64,000 bases of DNA from an uncultured Planctomycetaceae bacterium (GCA_903858815.1 CAIOKE010000119.1:1-64000), one strand, 5' to 3'; shown: positions 43,905 through 54,871, counted from the stretch's first letter. Notes: generated from the sequence alone by a model not told the origin. Made by a program: numbers and translations.

Positions 43905-45820
43905 CAGTGGTGCACATTTGCTGGGGACACATTTGCTGGGGACACACGACGCGGCGACCCTCAGACAGACAGGCCGGCGCGATTTGATGATTCTGCTGCG
44001 ACGCTGATCCAGGGACTGGCTCGGTCCGAGGTATCGCGGTGCTTTGTGGTGGGGCTGGTTGTACTGAGTTTGCCGCGGTGTTTGTTTTTGGGGACATGAG
44101 CAGAGGTCTGAACATTGGATGGCCCCGGGGCTTGGTCACACTCCGCAAAGTGTCATTGTGCTGTGTCCCCCAGTCTGCCGACGGCCCGCTGGGACGGACT
44201 CAAGAGTGGTGTGTCCCCAACTGCTCCTGGCGCGGCTTTACGCCATTTCGTGGCGGCTCCTTGAACGCTCCTGCTGAATCGGAGTGTCCCCAGGGCAGTC
44301 CACCAGGGCAGTCCAAGTGATGTGTCCCCGCGTCGAGAGACGCCATCTTGTCGATTGAGTGAACAAACAGGTGAACAAAGGATGGCCCCGGAGGATGGCC
44401 CCACCAGGTAGCGCCCGATTGTGCTGTGTCCCCCATTGGTGTGTCCACGCTGGACGCAATTGCAAGACGGCCCCCTGAACGCCCACCTGACTGGGTGTGT
44501 CCCCGTATGCTCAAGGTTCCCCAATTGCTGCAGTTGCTTGCGGGCTAAGTGAACAATTCAGTGAACAAAGGATGGCCCCGGGGGATGGCCACATCTGGCG
44601 TTGCCCGCTAGTGCTATGCTCCCCCGTCGCAGATGGCCCTCCGGTACGGGCTCACAAAGTGGTGTGTCCCCGCTTGGCCCCCCGCGTTGAGAGACGCCAT
44701 CTTGTCGATTGAGTGAACAAACAGGTGAACAAAGGATGGCCCCGGAGGATGGCCCCATCTGGCATCGCTCGATTGTGGTGTGTCCCCGTGTGATCCAGGT
44801 TCCCCAACTGCTGCAGTTACTTGTGGGCTAAGTGAACAAATCGGTGAACAAAGGATGGCCCGGGGGATGGCCACATCTGGCGTTGCCCGGTGATGCGATG
44901 CTCCCCCCCTCCGTCGCAGATGGCCCGCCGGGACGGGCTCACAAAGTGGTGTGTCCCCGCTTGGCCCCCCGCTTGGCCTCCCAACTGACTGGGTGTGTCC
45001 CCGTGTGCCCTAGGTTCCCCAATTGCTGCAGTTGCTTGCGGGCTAAGTGAACAATTCAGTGAACAAAGGATGGCCCCGGGGGATGGCCACATCTGGCGTT
45101 GCCCGCTAGTGCTATGCTCCCCCGTCGCAGATGGCCCTCCGGTACGGGTTCACAAACGTGGTGTGTCCCCGCTTGGCCCCCCCCCCCGCGTTGAGAGACG
45201 CCACCGCGTTGATTGAGTGAACAAACAGGTGAACATAGGATGGCCCCGGAGGATGGCCCCATGTGATGGCGCTCGGACCTGCCGTGTCCCGCGGTCTGCC
45301 GACCGTCTGCCGACCGTCTGCCGACGGCCCGCTGGGACGGGCTCAAGAGTGGTGTGTCCCCAACTGCTCCAACTGCTCCAACTGCTTGCTTACTAAGTGA
45401 ACAAATTAGTGAACAAAGGATGGCCCCGGGGGACGGCCACATCAGGGGTTGCCCGGTTATGCGATGCCCCCCCCCGTCGCAGATGGCCCTCCGGTACGGG
45501 CTCAGAAAGTGGTGTGTCCCCGCTTGGCCCAGAAAGTGGTGTGTCCCCGCTTGGCCCAGAAAGTGGTGTGTCCCCGCTTGGCCCAGAAAGTAGTGTGTCC
45601 CCGCTTGGCCCCCGCTTGGCCCCTGTCCCCGCTTGGCCCCCCATTGGATGGCCCCAACAGGTGGTCCCAAGGTACGCCAACTGATGCCAACTGAATATGC
45701 TGTGTCCCCCACTCTAAAGAATATGCTGTGTCCCTCCGACTGCTTGAACCGCCCAATGCGGTGTGTCCCCGCTTGAACCGCCCGGCCCCGCCCGGCACCC
45801 GTGGGCTCAATCTGCCGAGG
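43905..45820. repeat. GTGTCCCC/GTGAACAA higher-order repeat
   Basis: The octamer GTGTCCCC occurs 18 times by my count on the + strand from 44163 to 45770, and its complement GGGGACAC occurs twice at the left end (43923-43955), in opposite orientation. Seven GTGAACAA doublets (44359, 44549, 44713, 44832, 45047, 45217, 45397), each with second copy 12 bases on, head modules followed by GGATGGCCCCGGRGGATGGCC. Modules of type A (44549-44712, 44832-45046, 45047-45216, 45397-) and type B (44359-44548, 44713-44831, 45217-45396) partly alternate. C-rich runs are common. No transposase, RNA or promoter family is recognised. Confidence 0.9.
45504..45611 (+). repeat. Four tandem 27-bp units
   Basis: AGAAAGT(G/A)GTGTGTCCCCGC then TTGGCCC, repeated at 45504, 45531, 45558 and 45585 with one change. 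Nested within the larger repeat; each unit contains one GTGTCCCC. Confidence 0.9.
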
Positions 45821-45891
45821 TGGTGGATCGGCAGCAAATGCTTCTTTGCGGGGTAACTGTCGGAATCGTTAAGGTCGGTGTGACCGTGAAG

Positions 45892-45928
45892 TTCCGCTTA
45901 AACCTCCCAGATGCCTGGTTCCGCTTAA
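45892..45928 (+). promoter_or_regulatory. Paired TTCCGCTTAA motifs
   Basis: TTCCGCTTAA at 45892-45901 and again at 45919-45928, 27 bases apart, about 150-185 bases before the DUF11-like protein start. Could be a regulator binding pair, but I recognise no family. Confidence 0.3.
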
Positions 45929-46076
45929 GCTGTGCGACTGGAAAATTCGATCTGAAGTCTGGTGCGGGGAAATTGCGCTCCTGGTATTCGCGAGATTCTG
46001 CAACCGGCCGATGCGGGGCAGAGGGCGCGAGTTTACGGGCGGGCCGAGTGGGACTGGATCTGACAGGAGACTGAGC

Positions 46077-48038
46077 ATGACTTTGAAAAAACTGTACGTG
46101 CTGGCGGCCCTTGCCGGCTTACTTGTCAGCGACTCGGTCGCAGCCCAACAGTCAGGGAGTTCTGATCGCATGCGTCACCAGACAGTTCGTCCGGTGCAGA
46201 AACGCCAACCCGCGTCCCGACTTGCAACATTCTCCGGAACTTCTGCTAAGTCGGACGGCACCGCCACCACGGCTGACACAACTGCCGACAAAGCTGCAGA
46301 AGACGCACGGTCCGTTGCCAGTGACGCATCGCAGGTCCAGCAGATTCCATTGCGTGAAAAGATTCGCCCGGCAGTCATGACTCGAGTGCTGGAGCAGTCG
46401 CCCGACAACTCAGCCACCAGTCGTCGTCCGATTGAACTGACCGGGTTTGCTCCCGAGAGTGAAGACGATGGTGACTTTCTGAAGTCCCTTGACGCCACTC
46501 CGACCCCCGTACCCACGCTGAAGAAATCGCCCGTCGTGCTTCAGAAGAAGACTCGCCAGCAGGCTTCAGTCGCTGACCACCCGGTGGCCGCACCACAGCC
46601 AAACCGCAGTGTTCCGCCGTTGCCAGCCACGGCCACGGCCACGAGGGGGGCCTCAGAGGCCATGGGACCCCAGCGACCGGCAGCAAATCTGGAATGGGTG
46701 TACCCCACCGAGACGACTCCTGGCACCGAATGTCCCGTGAAACTTGTGATCAGCAATCCGGGAACAGCCACTTTGTTCGGAGCTGTGGCAGATGTCCTGA
46801 TTCCTGCCGGTGTCGAGATTCTCGGAACCAATCCGCCTGCTGTCGATGCCTCTGCGACCGAGATGCGGTGGGAACTGGGAAACCTGCGTGCCGGTGAATC
46901 CCGCGAGATTGCGATGCAGATTCGTGCGCGGTCTGCTGGTGAGCAACAACTGGAAGCTTCGGTGTCGCTGAGTGCCGCCGCCACCTGCCGCCTGAATATC
47001 ACCGAGCCGAAGCTGGCAATTCAAGTCACGGCTCCCGAGGATTCGGAACTTGGGCAGCAGACTTCAGTGACGGTGGATGTCAGCAACCCCGGCACAGGTC
47101 GGGCCGAGGATGTTGTGCTTGTGGCCAGTTTGCCAGAAGGTCTGGAGCATAAGTCGGGGGCTGTGGTGACCATCGACATCGGCACATTGAATCCCGGAGA
47201 GGCTCGCCGCGCAAGACTGTCCCTGACCGCGATTGCGGGCGGTGGTCAGCAGATTGAGCTTAAAGCCGCAGGAACGGGCGATCTCCTGGCTGAGACGACC
47301 GCTACCGTGGAGGTTGCGGAGCCCGAACTGCAGCTGGCGATGCAGGTTCCGGATCAGGAGATTTCCGGTCAGAGTGGCACTTACGTTGTGCAGCTCGAGA
47401 ATACCGGTCTGGTGCCGGCGGCGAATGTGCGGGCGAGGTATCTGCTGCCAGCGGGGTTTGAATTCCTGTCGGCAGACCGTGGCGGGCGTTTCGTGCCCGC
47501 TGACCGTGCAGTCGAGTGGTTTGTTGGAACTGTCAATGCGGGTGAGACAACAGGCTTTACGGCGATTCTGAAAGCCGGCCGCAGCGGTCGTTCAGAGCAC
47601 CGCGTCAGTGCTCAAACGGATTTCGGTGAAATCGCAGCGACTGAAGAGGTGACGCAGGTTGAGGGCAGCGCAGACCTGAAGCTTGAACTGGCAACCCTGA
47701 ACGCAACAGTCGGCACAACGCTGCGGAATGGTCAGCAGACAACACTGCGAATCCTGATCCGAAATGCAGGATCCGAAGCGGCTCGATCGGTGGGCATGTC
47801 ATGTGAGCTGCCGGCCGGATTCACGCTGATCGACGTCGAAGGGCCGGCTGACTACATCGCGGAGAATGGCGTGCTGGTCTTCCGCTCTCTGCCTGAAATT
47901 GCGGCGGGTGATTCCGCTGAGTTCCTGTTGCAGGTGCGCTGCGGTCGGGGTGGCGTTCAGAGCAGTCGAATTCGAATCGCCAGTGCGTCAACGGCTCAAC
48001 CATTGATTGGTGAGCTCCAGACTGAAGTCCAGAACTGA
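46077..48038 (+). CDS. Exported protein with four DUF11-like beta-sandwich repeats
   Basis: 653 residues from ATG 46077, preceded by AGGAGA. Signal peptide LKKLYVLAALAGLLVSDSVAAQ. A basic Pro/Ala/Ser-rich region (about 24-210) precedes four similar blocks: LEWVYPTETTPGTECPVKLV, ITEPKLAIQVTAPEDSELGQ, PELQLAMQVPDQEISGQ and LKLELATLNATVGTTLRNGQ, each with NPGTA/NPGTG/NTGLV/NAGSE and an L-P-A/E-G turn (LIPAGVEIL, LPEGLEHKS, LPAGFEFLS, LPAGFTLID), as in DUF11/CARDB-like cell-surface domains. Probable structural or adhesion role at the cell surface; not an enzyme as far as seen. Confidence 0.85.
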   Translation: MTLKKLYVLAALAGLLVSDSVAAQQSGSSDRMRHQTVRPVQKRQPASRLATFSGTSAKSDGTATTADTTADKAAEDARSVASDASQVQQIPLREKIRPAVMTRVLEQSPDNSATSRRPIELTGFAPESEDDGDFLKSLDATPTPVPTLKKSPVVLQKKTRQQASVADHPVAAPQPNRSVPPLPATATATRGASEAMGPQRPAANLEWVYPTETTPGTECPVKLVISNPGTATLFGAVADVLIPAGVEILGTNPPAVDASATEMRWELGNLRAGESREIAMQIRARSAGEQQLEASVSLSAAATCRLNITEPKLAIQVTAPEDSELGQQTSVTVDVSNPGTGRAEDVVLVASLPEGLEHKSGAVVTIDIGTLNPGEARRARLSLTAIAGGGQQIELKAAGTGDLLAETTATVEVAEPELQLAMQVPDQEISGQSGTYVVQLENTGLVPAANVRARYLLPAGFEFLSADRGGRFVPADRAVEWFVGTVNAGETTGFTAILKAGRSGRSEHRVSAQTDFGEIAATEEVTQVEGSADLKLELATLNATVGTTLRNGQQTTLRILIRNAGSEAARSVGMSCELPAGFTLIDVEGPADYIAENGVLVFRSLPEIAAGDSAEFLLQVRCGRGGVQSSRIRIASASTAQPLIGELQTEVQN

Positions 48039-48070
48039 TCGTCGTCAGGGGCGGGGTAAGGAAGCTGTCA

Positions 48071-48427
48071 GTGTCGCGTCAGCAGTCTGAGCGTGATCGT
48101 CGCAGCCGGGAGAGATCCCGGTCGGTGGGAGAGGCCTACAGGACGGCTCATGAACTGCTGAGTGCATCACTGACAGCAGGCCTGCTGATTTATGGTGGCT
48201 ACTGGCTGGATAAACGCTGGGGTTATCTGCCGTTACTGACGGCCTGTGGTGGTGTGTTGGGTGCGATTTCGGCAGTGGCGGCTGTACGGCAGGTGCTGCG
48301 ACGACTGGAACTGCAGTCCGCGCGAGAGCGGGCAGTTCGAAGCAGAAACGCCCCAATGAACACTGGAAATCCCGCGTCTCCGGTTGATTCTCCGCAACGA
48401 ACCACGTTTGATACCGAGGGCTCGTAA
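48071..48427 (+). CDS. Small AtpZ-like membrane protein at head of the ATP synthase cluster
   Basis: 118 residues from GTG 48071 (AAGGAAG upstream). Basic start (SRQQSERDRRSRERSRSVGEAYRTA), then two membrane helices, ASLTAGLLIYGGYWLDKRWG and LLTACGGVLGAISAVAAVRQV, the G-x-x-LDxxxG hairpin of the AtpZ/AtpI-type family often found ahead of atpB. C-terminal tail is hydrophilic. Followed by another small membrane protein and atpB, so a role in F0 assembly or Mg2+ supply is plausible. Confidence 0.7.
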   Translation: MSRQQSERDRRSRERSRSVGEAYRTAHELLSASLTAGLLIYGGYWLDKRWGYLPLLTACGGVLGAISAVAAVRQVLRRLELQSARERAVRSRNAPMNTGNPASPVDSPQRTTFDTEGS

Positions 48428-48454
48428 GCCGCAGGCACGGGGGTGGGCTGAGGC

Positions 48455-48898
48455 ATGGAGTGTTTCGAGGCGGAAGGGGTTAGTTTGTTGAATACATCAG
48501 ACACCGCAAACAGGAGACCTCCTGCGATTCTTGCATCCGCCTTCAATCTGCTGTTGCTCAGCCTCGGTTTGTGGGTTCTGGGGTGGTGGCCTGCGGGCTG
48601 GCTGAATCCGCAGCTGGGAGTTCGCTGGATGACGACGGCTCTGCTGATTGTGGCAATTCCCGGATTTGTCAATCTGGCGCTCTGCGGATTGCCGATTTTC
48701 AGGGACCCGCTGAAGTCCATGCTGGTCCAGATGGGGTTGCGTGTGTCGGTGCTGCTGGTTGCCGTGCTGGCGGTGAAATTCCGCTGGCCGGACGTGGGAA
48801 TTCAGCTGTTTTATGGATGGTTGATGGGTTTTTACCTTGTAAGTTTGGCGTGGGAGTCGTGGGATTTCAGCCGCCGGATTCGCCGCAGGATGAATTGA
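48455..48898 (+). CDS. AtpI-like membrane protein
   Basis: 147 residues with about four membrane helices (AFNLLLLSLGLWVLGWWP, WMTTALLIVAIPGFVNLALC, MGLRVSVLLVAVLAVKF, FYGWLMGFYLVSLAWES), ending DFSRRIRRRMN. The size, topology and position before atpB fit the ATP synthase accessory AtpI family, but similarity is not strong. ATG 48455 is used; other starts exist. Lies 28 bases after the AtpZ-like gene. Confidence 0.6.
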   Translation: MECFEAEGVSLLNTSDTANRRPPAILASAFNLLLLSLGLWVLGWWPAGWLNPQLGVRWMTTALLIVAIPGFVNLALCGLPIFRDPLKSMLVQMGLRVSVLLVAVLAVKFRWPDVGIQLFYGWLMGFYLVSLAWESWDFSRRIRRRMN

Positions 48899-49247
48899 GG
48901 AGCGTGGCAGACTACGCGGACTGAACCAACTGTCGGTCTGGCTTGCATTCCAATGACTGAACGGGTCCGGCAGATTTTGGCTATTGAGTGAGAATTTACC
49001 CGGCCTGTTGCCTCTCGAATTCGGGATTTCCTTTCCGCCTTTGCCTGTAACTGTCGATTGACTGGAATTTCCTGGGGCCACCTGGGATAACTATGCTAAT
49101 CTGCGGTTTACTCGACGGTGGCTCAGCCTCAGCGTGCCCTGCATCGGTGCTGACAGTATCATGAACGTGTCGTATGTGGCTGTTTTGGCGTGAAACCTGG
49201 TGTCCGGTGTGTTCCGGTTCACAGATTTTGGTGGAATCGATCGCAAG
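48899..49247 (+). other. Intergenic region upstream of atpB
   Basis: 349 bases with no gene. TTGACT at 49058 and a TATGCTAAT tract at 49092 are promoter-like pieces but their spacing is too long to claim a promoter. It separates the AtpI-like gene from atpB. Confidence 0.35.
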
Positions 49248-50285
49248 ATGAGTGCTGAAGATCATTTTCATCACGTTCGCGATTTCGGCTACTTTGAAGT
49301 GCCGCAGTTTCTGACCTCACGGCACACCTATGACGCCATTGGCAATGTCCCGTGGCACGTCAAGCACGTTCTGCATCTCAGCCAGGATGCAACCCTGGAA
49401 CAGGTGAACGGTGCTCTTGTGGGCAAAGTGTTGCTGCCTCAGCCATTTGCTGGCAGTGCAGCGCACCCCGGTCTGTTCGTGACCAAGTTCATGGTTCTGC
49501 AGGTTGTTGTTCTTGTTCTGTGTCTGGTAATTTTCCGCGGCCTCGCAACTCGAATTCGCTCTGGTCAGCCGGCCAAAGGGCGATTCTGGAACTTCTGGGA
49601 AGCTTTTGCTCTGGTCATTCGTGACCAGGTGGTGCGTCCCACAATCGGCGATCATTCGCACGACCATGACGACCACGGCCACGATGAACACGGTTCTCAC
49701 GGTGCTCATGGCCACGGTGCTCACGGTCATCATGCCGTGGCAACCGGCGCGCATGCTGCGGACAGGTATCTGCCGTTCGTCTGGAGTTGTTTCTTTTACG
49801 TGTTGTTCTGCAATCTGCTGGGTGCAGTGCCGTCGCTGGGTTCGGCAACTGGTAACATCAACGTAACCGGTGCTTTGGCTCTGACTGCCTTTCTTGCCAG
49901 TTTCGTGTTTGGTGTGCAGGCGATGGGTGTGGGCGGATTTTTTGCGAATCTGATCCCGAATACGGGGATGACCGGATTCGGAAATGTGGCGATGTCAGCT
50001 TTGATGTTTCCGATCGAGTTGATGGGTTTCGTGATCAAGCACACGATTCTTGCTCTGCGACTTTTTGGTAACATCATGGGCGGTCATACCGCACTGGGCG
50101 TGATTCTGGGTTTTATCGGCACGGCGTCGAAGGGGCACATAGCCCTGTGGGGCGTAGTGACGGTTGGCAGTGTGCTGGGGCAGATTGGCGTGGGCTTGCT
50201 GGAGCTGCTTGTTGCGGTGTTGCAGGCTTATGTGTTTTCGTTCCTGGCAACGATCTTTATCTCAGGTGCCGTGCACAAACACTAA
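49248..50285 (+). CDS. atpB: ATP synthase F0 subunit a, with His-rich insertion
   Basis: 345 residues from ATG 49248 (AAGATGAG). Proton channel subunit; the essential Arg is in ILALRLFGNIMGGH. LGAVPSLGSATGNINVTGALALTAF and HTALGVILGF are family marks. Between the first-span region (RDQVVRPTIG) and the next helix (RYLPFVWSCFFYVLFCNLLG) lies a His-rich insert with about 13 His, at 49648-49755: roughly H-x-H-D-H-D-D-H-G-H, then repeating G-H and G-A-H. By comparison with E. coli topology the insert should lie in the cytoplasmic loop before the second span. N-terminus is also long (MSAEDHFHHVRDFGYFEVPQF). Confidence 0.95.
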   Translation: MSAEDHFHHVRDFGYFEVPQFLTSRHTYDAIGNVPWHVKHVLHLSQDATLEQVNGALVGKVLLPQPFAGSAAHPGLFVTKFMVLQVVVLVLCLVIFRGLATRIRSGQPAKGRFWNFWEAFALVIRDQVVRPTIGDHSHDHDDHGHDEHGSHGAHGHGAHGHHAVATGAHAADRYLPFVWSCFFYVLFCNLLGAVPSLGSATGNINVTGALALTAFLASFVFGVQAMGVGGFFANLIPNTGMTGFGNVAMSALMFPIELMGFVIKHTILALRLFGNIMGGHTALGVILGFIGTASKGHIALWGVVTVGSVLGQIGVGLLELLVAVLQAYVFSFLATIFISGAVHKH

Positions 50286-50402
50286 GATTTCGGTTGCTGA
50301 CTGAAATTGCTGGTGCGGTGTGTGTGGTGTGTCATTCTTGAAGTTGTAGCCTGTCGGCCGATGTGGGCAGGTGGTTTGCAGACGTGGGTCGTTTCTGACA
50401 AA

Positions 50403-50408
50403 GAGGAG
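50403..50408 (+). promoter_or_regulatory. Ribosome binding site for atpE
   Basis: GAGGAG six bases before GTG 50415; decides that start over upstream in-frame codons. Confidence 0.7.
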
Positions 50409-50414
50409 TGTGTT

Positions 50415-50732
50415 GTGGCTCAGATTCTGAAGTATGCGATGATGTTTGCTTGTGCATTTCTGGCTCTGACTGTGCCGGCAATGGCTCAGGAAGGTGCCGC
50501 CGCCGCAGCCGCCGCTGCCGGTCAGCCGCTGATCAACCTGACAGCGACCTTTGGTGCAGGGTTGGTTGTAATCGGTGCTGGTCTGGGCATTTCTCGCCTG
50601 TCAGCCGCAGCATTTGAGAGCATGGCTCGTCAGCCGGAAGTCGCCGGTGACATCCGTGGTGCGATGGTGATCGTGGCCGCGATGATTGAAGGTGCCGCTG
50701 TGATTGGTCTGATCGTTTGTATGATTAAGTGA
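50415..50732 (+). CDS. atpE: ATP synthase F0 subunit c
   Basis: 105 residues from GTG 50415. Begins with a signal-peptide-like stretch (VAQILKYAMMFACAFLALTVPAMA-Q), then GAAAAAAAAGQ, and two ring helices: LINLTATFGAGLVVIGAGLG and MVIVAAMIEGAAVIGLIVCM, joined by the R-Q-P loop SMARQPEV. The ion-carrying Glu sits in AMIEGAAV, followed by Gly rather than Ser/Thr, so a proton rather than Na+ is expected. The family is usually 70-85 residues; the extra N-terminus is probably cleaved. Confidence 0.95.
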   Translation: MAQILKYAMMFACAFLALTVPAMAQEGAAAAAAAAGQPLINLTATFGAGLVVIGAGLGISRLSAAAFESMARQPEVAGDIRGAMVIVAAMIEGAAVIGLIVCMIK

Positions 50733-51056
50733 TGATGCGACGTTCGGCGGTGAAACGAAATCTCTATGGCCGACGCGTTGCTTCGGCGTTCAGGGTTCGG
50801 TGAGCCGTCGGTCGCGAACAGTGTGTTGGGGAAGTCTGGTTGTCGCAAGGCGTCTCAGGGGTTCTCAACAACAAACGTCGCAGTGCAGTGCGAACTGGCG
50901 ATGACTGTGGCTGGCTCTGCCTGCAACAGATTTTCAGGGAAGTCGATTGGTTCAATCAATAACTTCTGTCAGTGGCTTCGCATTGTGTTTCGTCGTTGGG
51001 CTTCGTGTGGTGTCGACAGGCACCAGGAGATGTCACCTGTGTCCGGGGTAGTAGCA
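50733..51056 (+). other. Intergenic region between atpE and atpF
   Basis: About 324 bases. The atpF frame is open from 50766, but the 97-residue extension has no b-subunit character, so it is left as non-coding. No terminator hairpin recognised; nothing else seen. Confidence 0.4.
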
Positions 51057-51719
51057 ATGATGTCCGCGGGTCTGATTGCTGGTAAGTTTCGTCCTGCAGG
51101 TTTGTTGTTCCTGCTTTCGGTCGCGTTTCTGGCCTGTTGTGCGCCGGCAAATGCTGTTGCTGCAATGGTTGAGACAGGTGCGGCCTCGGAGGCTCATGCT
51201 GACGATGCACATGGCGGCGGTCATGAGACGGGCGTTCCGATGGACCCCAAGGGTGATCTCGCTCTTTGGTCGTTCGTGGTCTTTTTGCTGTTTCTGGGTG
51301 TGTTGGGCAAGTTTGCCTGGAAGCCGATGATTGAAGGTTTGGACAAGCGTGAGGCGGGTATCCGCAGTGCGATTGTTGAGGCTGAAGAGAATCGGAAGAA
51401 GGCTGAAGCGATGCTGGCGGATTACCAGAAAAAGTTGAAAGAGGCTGAGCAGCATGTCCAGTCCATGATCGCGGAGGCTCGGCGTGACGCCGAGCGAACC
51501 AGTCAGGATCTGATTGCTGCGGCTCAGCGTGACGTTGACCTGCTGCGGCAGCGAACGAAGGACGAGATTCGGCAGGCGAAGGACGCAGCTTTGGCTGATG
51601 TCTTCAGTCAGCTGAACACTCAGGTTGTTCTGGCAACCGAGCATGTCCTTGGTCGGGCGCTGCAGGATTCGGATCAGGAGCGTCTGGTTTCTGAGGCTTT
51701 GGCTTCGATTGCTCGTTGA
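51057..51719 (+). CDS. atpF: ATP synthase F0 subunit b, with signal peptide
   Basis: 220 residues from ATG 51057; ATG 51060 and 51030 are alternatives. Signal-peptide-like start (FRPAGLLFLLSVAFLACCAPANAVAAM), an acidic/His-rich link (HADDAHGGGHETG), the b-subunit membrane helix ALWSFVVFLLFLGVLGKFAWKPM, GLDKREAGIRSAIVEAEENRKKAEAMLADYQKKLKEAE and a long charged coil to the end. Peripheral stalk. Followed 36 bases later by atpH. The two-hydrophobic-segment layout is unlike the single-span b of E. coli. Confidence 0.9.
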   Translation: MMSAGLIAGKFRPAGLLFLLSVAFLACCAPANAVAAMVETGAASEAHADDAHGGGHETGVPMDPKGDLALWSFVVFLLFLGVLGKFAWKPMIEGLDKREAGIRSAIVEAEENRKKAEAMLADYQKKLKEAEQHVQSMIAEARRDAERTSQDLIAAAQRDVDLLRQRTKDEIRQAKDAALADVFSQLNTQVVLATEHVLGRALQDSDQERLVSEALASIAR

Positions 51720-51755
51720 TAGTTCAGTCTGTCGGTCAAAGGTTGAAAGCTGTCC

Positions 51756-53862
<2,107 letters not shown>

Positions 53863-53920
53863 TGGTAGTGTTCCGGTGCAGTGGCGGGTTTCGTTAACCT
53901 TTCTGCGGTGTGGCTGATTC

Positions 53921-54796
53921 ATGGCGAACAGACGTTTGCTGGTAAAGCGGCTCAAGGCCGTGCGCAATATCCGCAAGATTACGCGCACGATGGAGCTGAT
54001 TGCGACCAGTCGCTTCAAGAAGGCGATGGACCGTGCCACTGAGGCGGCCGAGTACACTCGCAAGATTTCGGAGATCGTCGGAGATCTGGGGCAGGCCGAC
54101 CTGCGTTTTTCACATCCGCTGCTGGAGAAGCATGCGGAGGAGAAGCGGTCGGTGCTGTTGGTCCTGACTGCGAACCGTGGGTTGTGTGGTGGCTACAACG
54201 CTGGTGTCCTGCGGCAGTCGATTGCTCATCTGCGTGGCTTGCGTGAGCGGGGTGTTGACGTATCTCTGGAGGTATCCGGGAAGCGTGGCATCAAGTTCCT
54301 GAACTTCCAGAAGATTGCGATGGCTCAGTCTTACATGCACTTCGAGGACAAGACGACGTTTGCGGAAGTGAACGTCCTTGCGACTCGGTATGTAGACGAT
54401 TACATCGCGGGTCGCATCGACCGTCTCGACGTCGCGTATACTCGTTTTGAGTCGTCTTCGAAGCAGTCTGCTGTGGTGGAAACGATCCTGCCGATTGCCA
54501 GCCTTGCGGGGTCTGGTGGTGGTGCGGGCAGTGGTCGAGTGGATTACGAGTTTCTTCCGTCTGCAGAAGAGATCCTTTCAGAGATTGTGCCGGCAGCTTT
54601 CCGTGCCAGATTGTTCAAGTGTTTTCTGGACGCCATTGTCAGCGAGCAGATTGCACGAATGGTGGCGATGAAGGGTGCGACAGAGAATGCGGACGAGATG
54701 GCCGGCAGTCTGAAGCAGCAATACAACAGAGCTCGTCAGGCCGGGATTACTTCCGAGCTGGCGGAGATTATTGGTGGGGCGGCGGCACTTGGTTAA
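53921..54796 (+). CDS. atpG: ATP synthase F1 gamma subunit
   Basis: 291 residues. Central stalk. N-terminal ANRRLLVKRLKAVRNIRKITRTMELIATSRFKKAMDR and LTANRGLCGGYNAGVLR are family marks; the C-terminus is the long helix ending NRARQAGITSELAEIIGGAAAL. Contains a non-family stretch SLAGSGGGAGSGRVDYE in the middle. 58 bases after atpA. Confidence 0.96.
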   Translation: MANRRLLVKRLKAVRNIRKITRTMELIATSRFKKAMDRATEAAEYTRKISEIVGDLGQADLRFSHPLLEKHAEEKRSVLLVLTANRGLCGGYNAGVLRQSIAHLRGLRERGVDVSLEVSGKRGIKFLNFQKIAMAQSYMHFEDKTTFAEVNVLATRYVDDYIAGRIDRLDVAYTRFESSSKQSAVVETILPIASLAGSGGGAGSGRVDYEFLPSAEEILSEIVPAAFRARLFKCFLDAIVSEQIARMVAMKGATENADEMAGSLKQQYNRARQAGITSELAEIIGGAAALG

Positions 54797-54871
54797 GGCT
54801 GGTGAAAGCTGGTCTGTAATCCGGTGGTGTGCTGCGAAGTGTCAGCTGAAGAGTTTGAATCAAACTGGTAA

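Larger units (their letters stand above)
43489..46076. other. Large intergenic/repeat region
   Basis: About 2.6 kb without a supported gene between the DUF1501 start and the DUF11-like gene. 43489-43900 shows nothing notable. From about 43920 the sequence becomes a higher-order repeat (listed). 45840-46076 is ordinary upstream sequence with TTCCGCTTAA twice (listed) and AGGAGA at 46065-46070. Open frames within the repeats are translations of the repeat. Confidence 0.7.

Noticed and set aside
43905-45820. Many frames in the GTGTCCCC repeat, up to 218 residues
   Set aside because: All are repeated short peptides following the nucleotide repeat, on both strands, with no start/stop conservation or domain. 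Repeats with 27-bp units keep frames open by chance.
43905-45820. CRISPR array
   Set aside because: Repeat units are long, overlapping and variable, without constant short repeats separated by unique spacers, and no cas gene is present.
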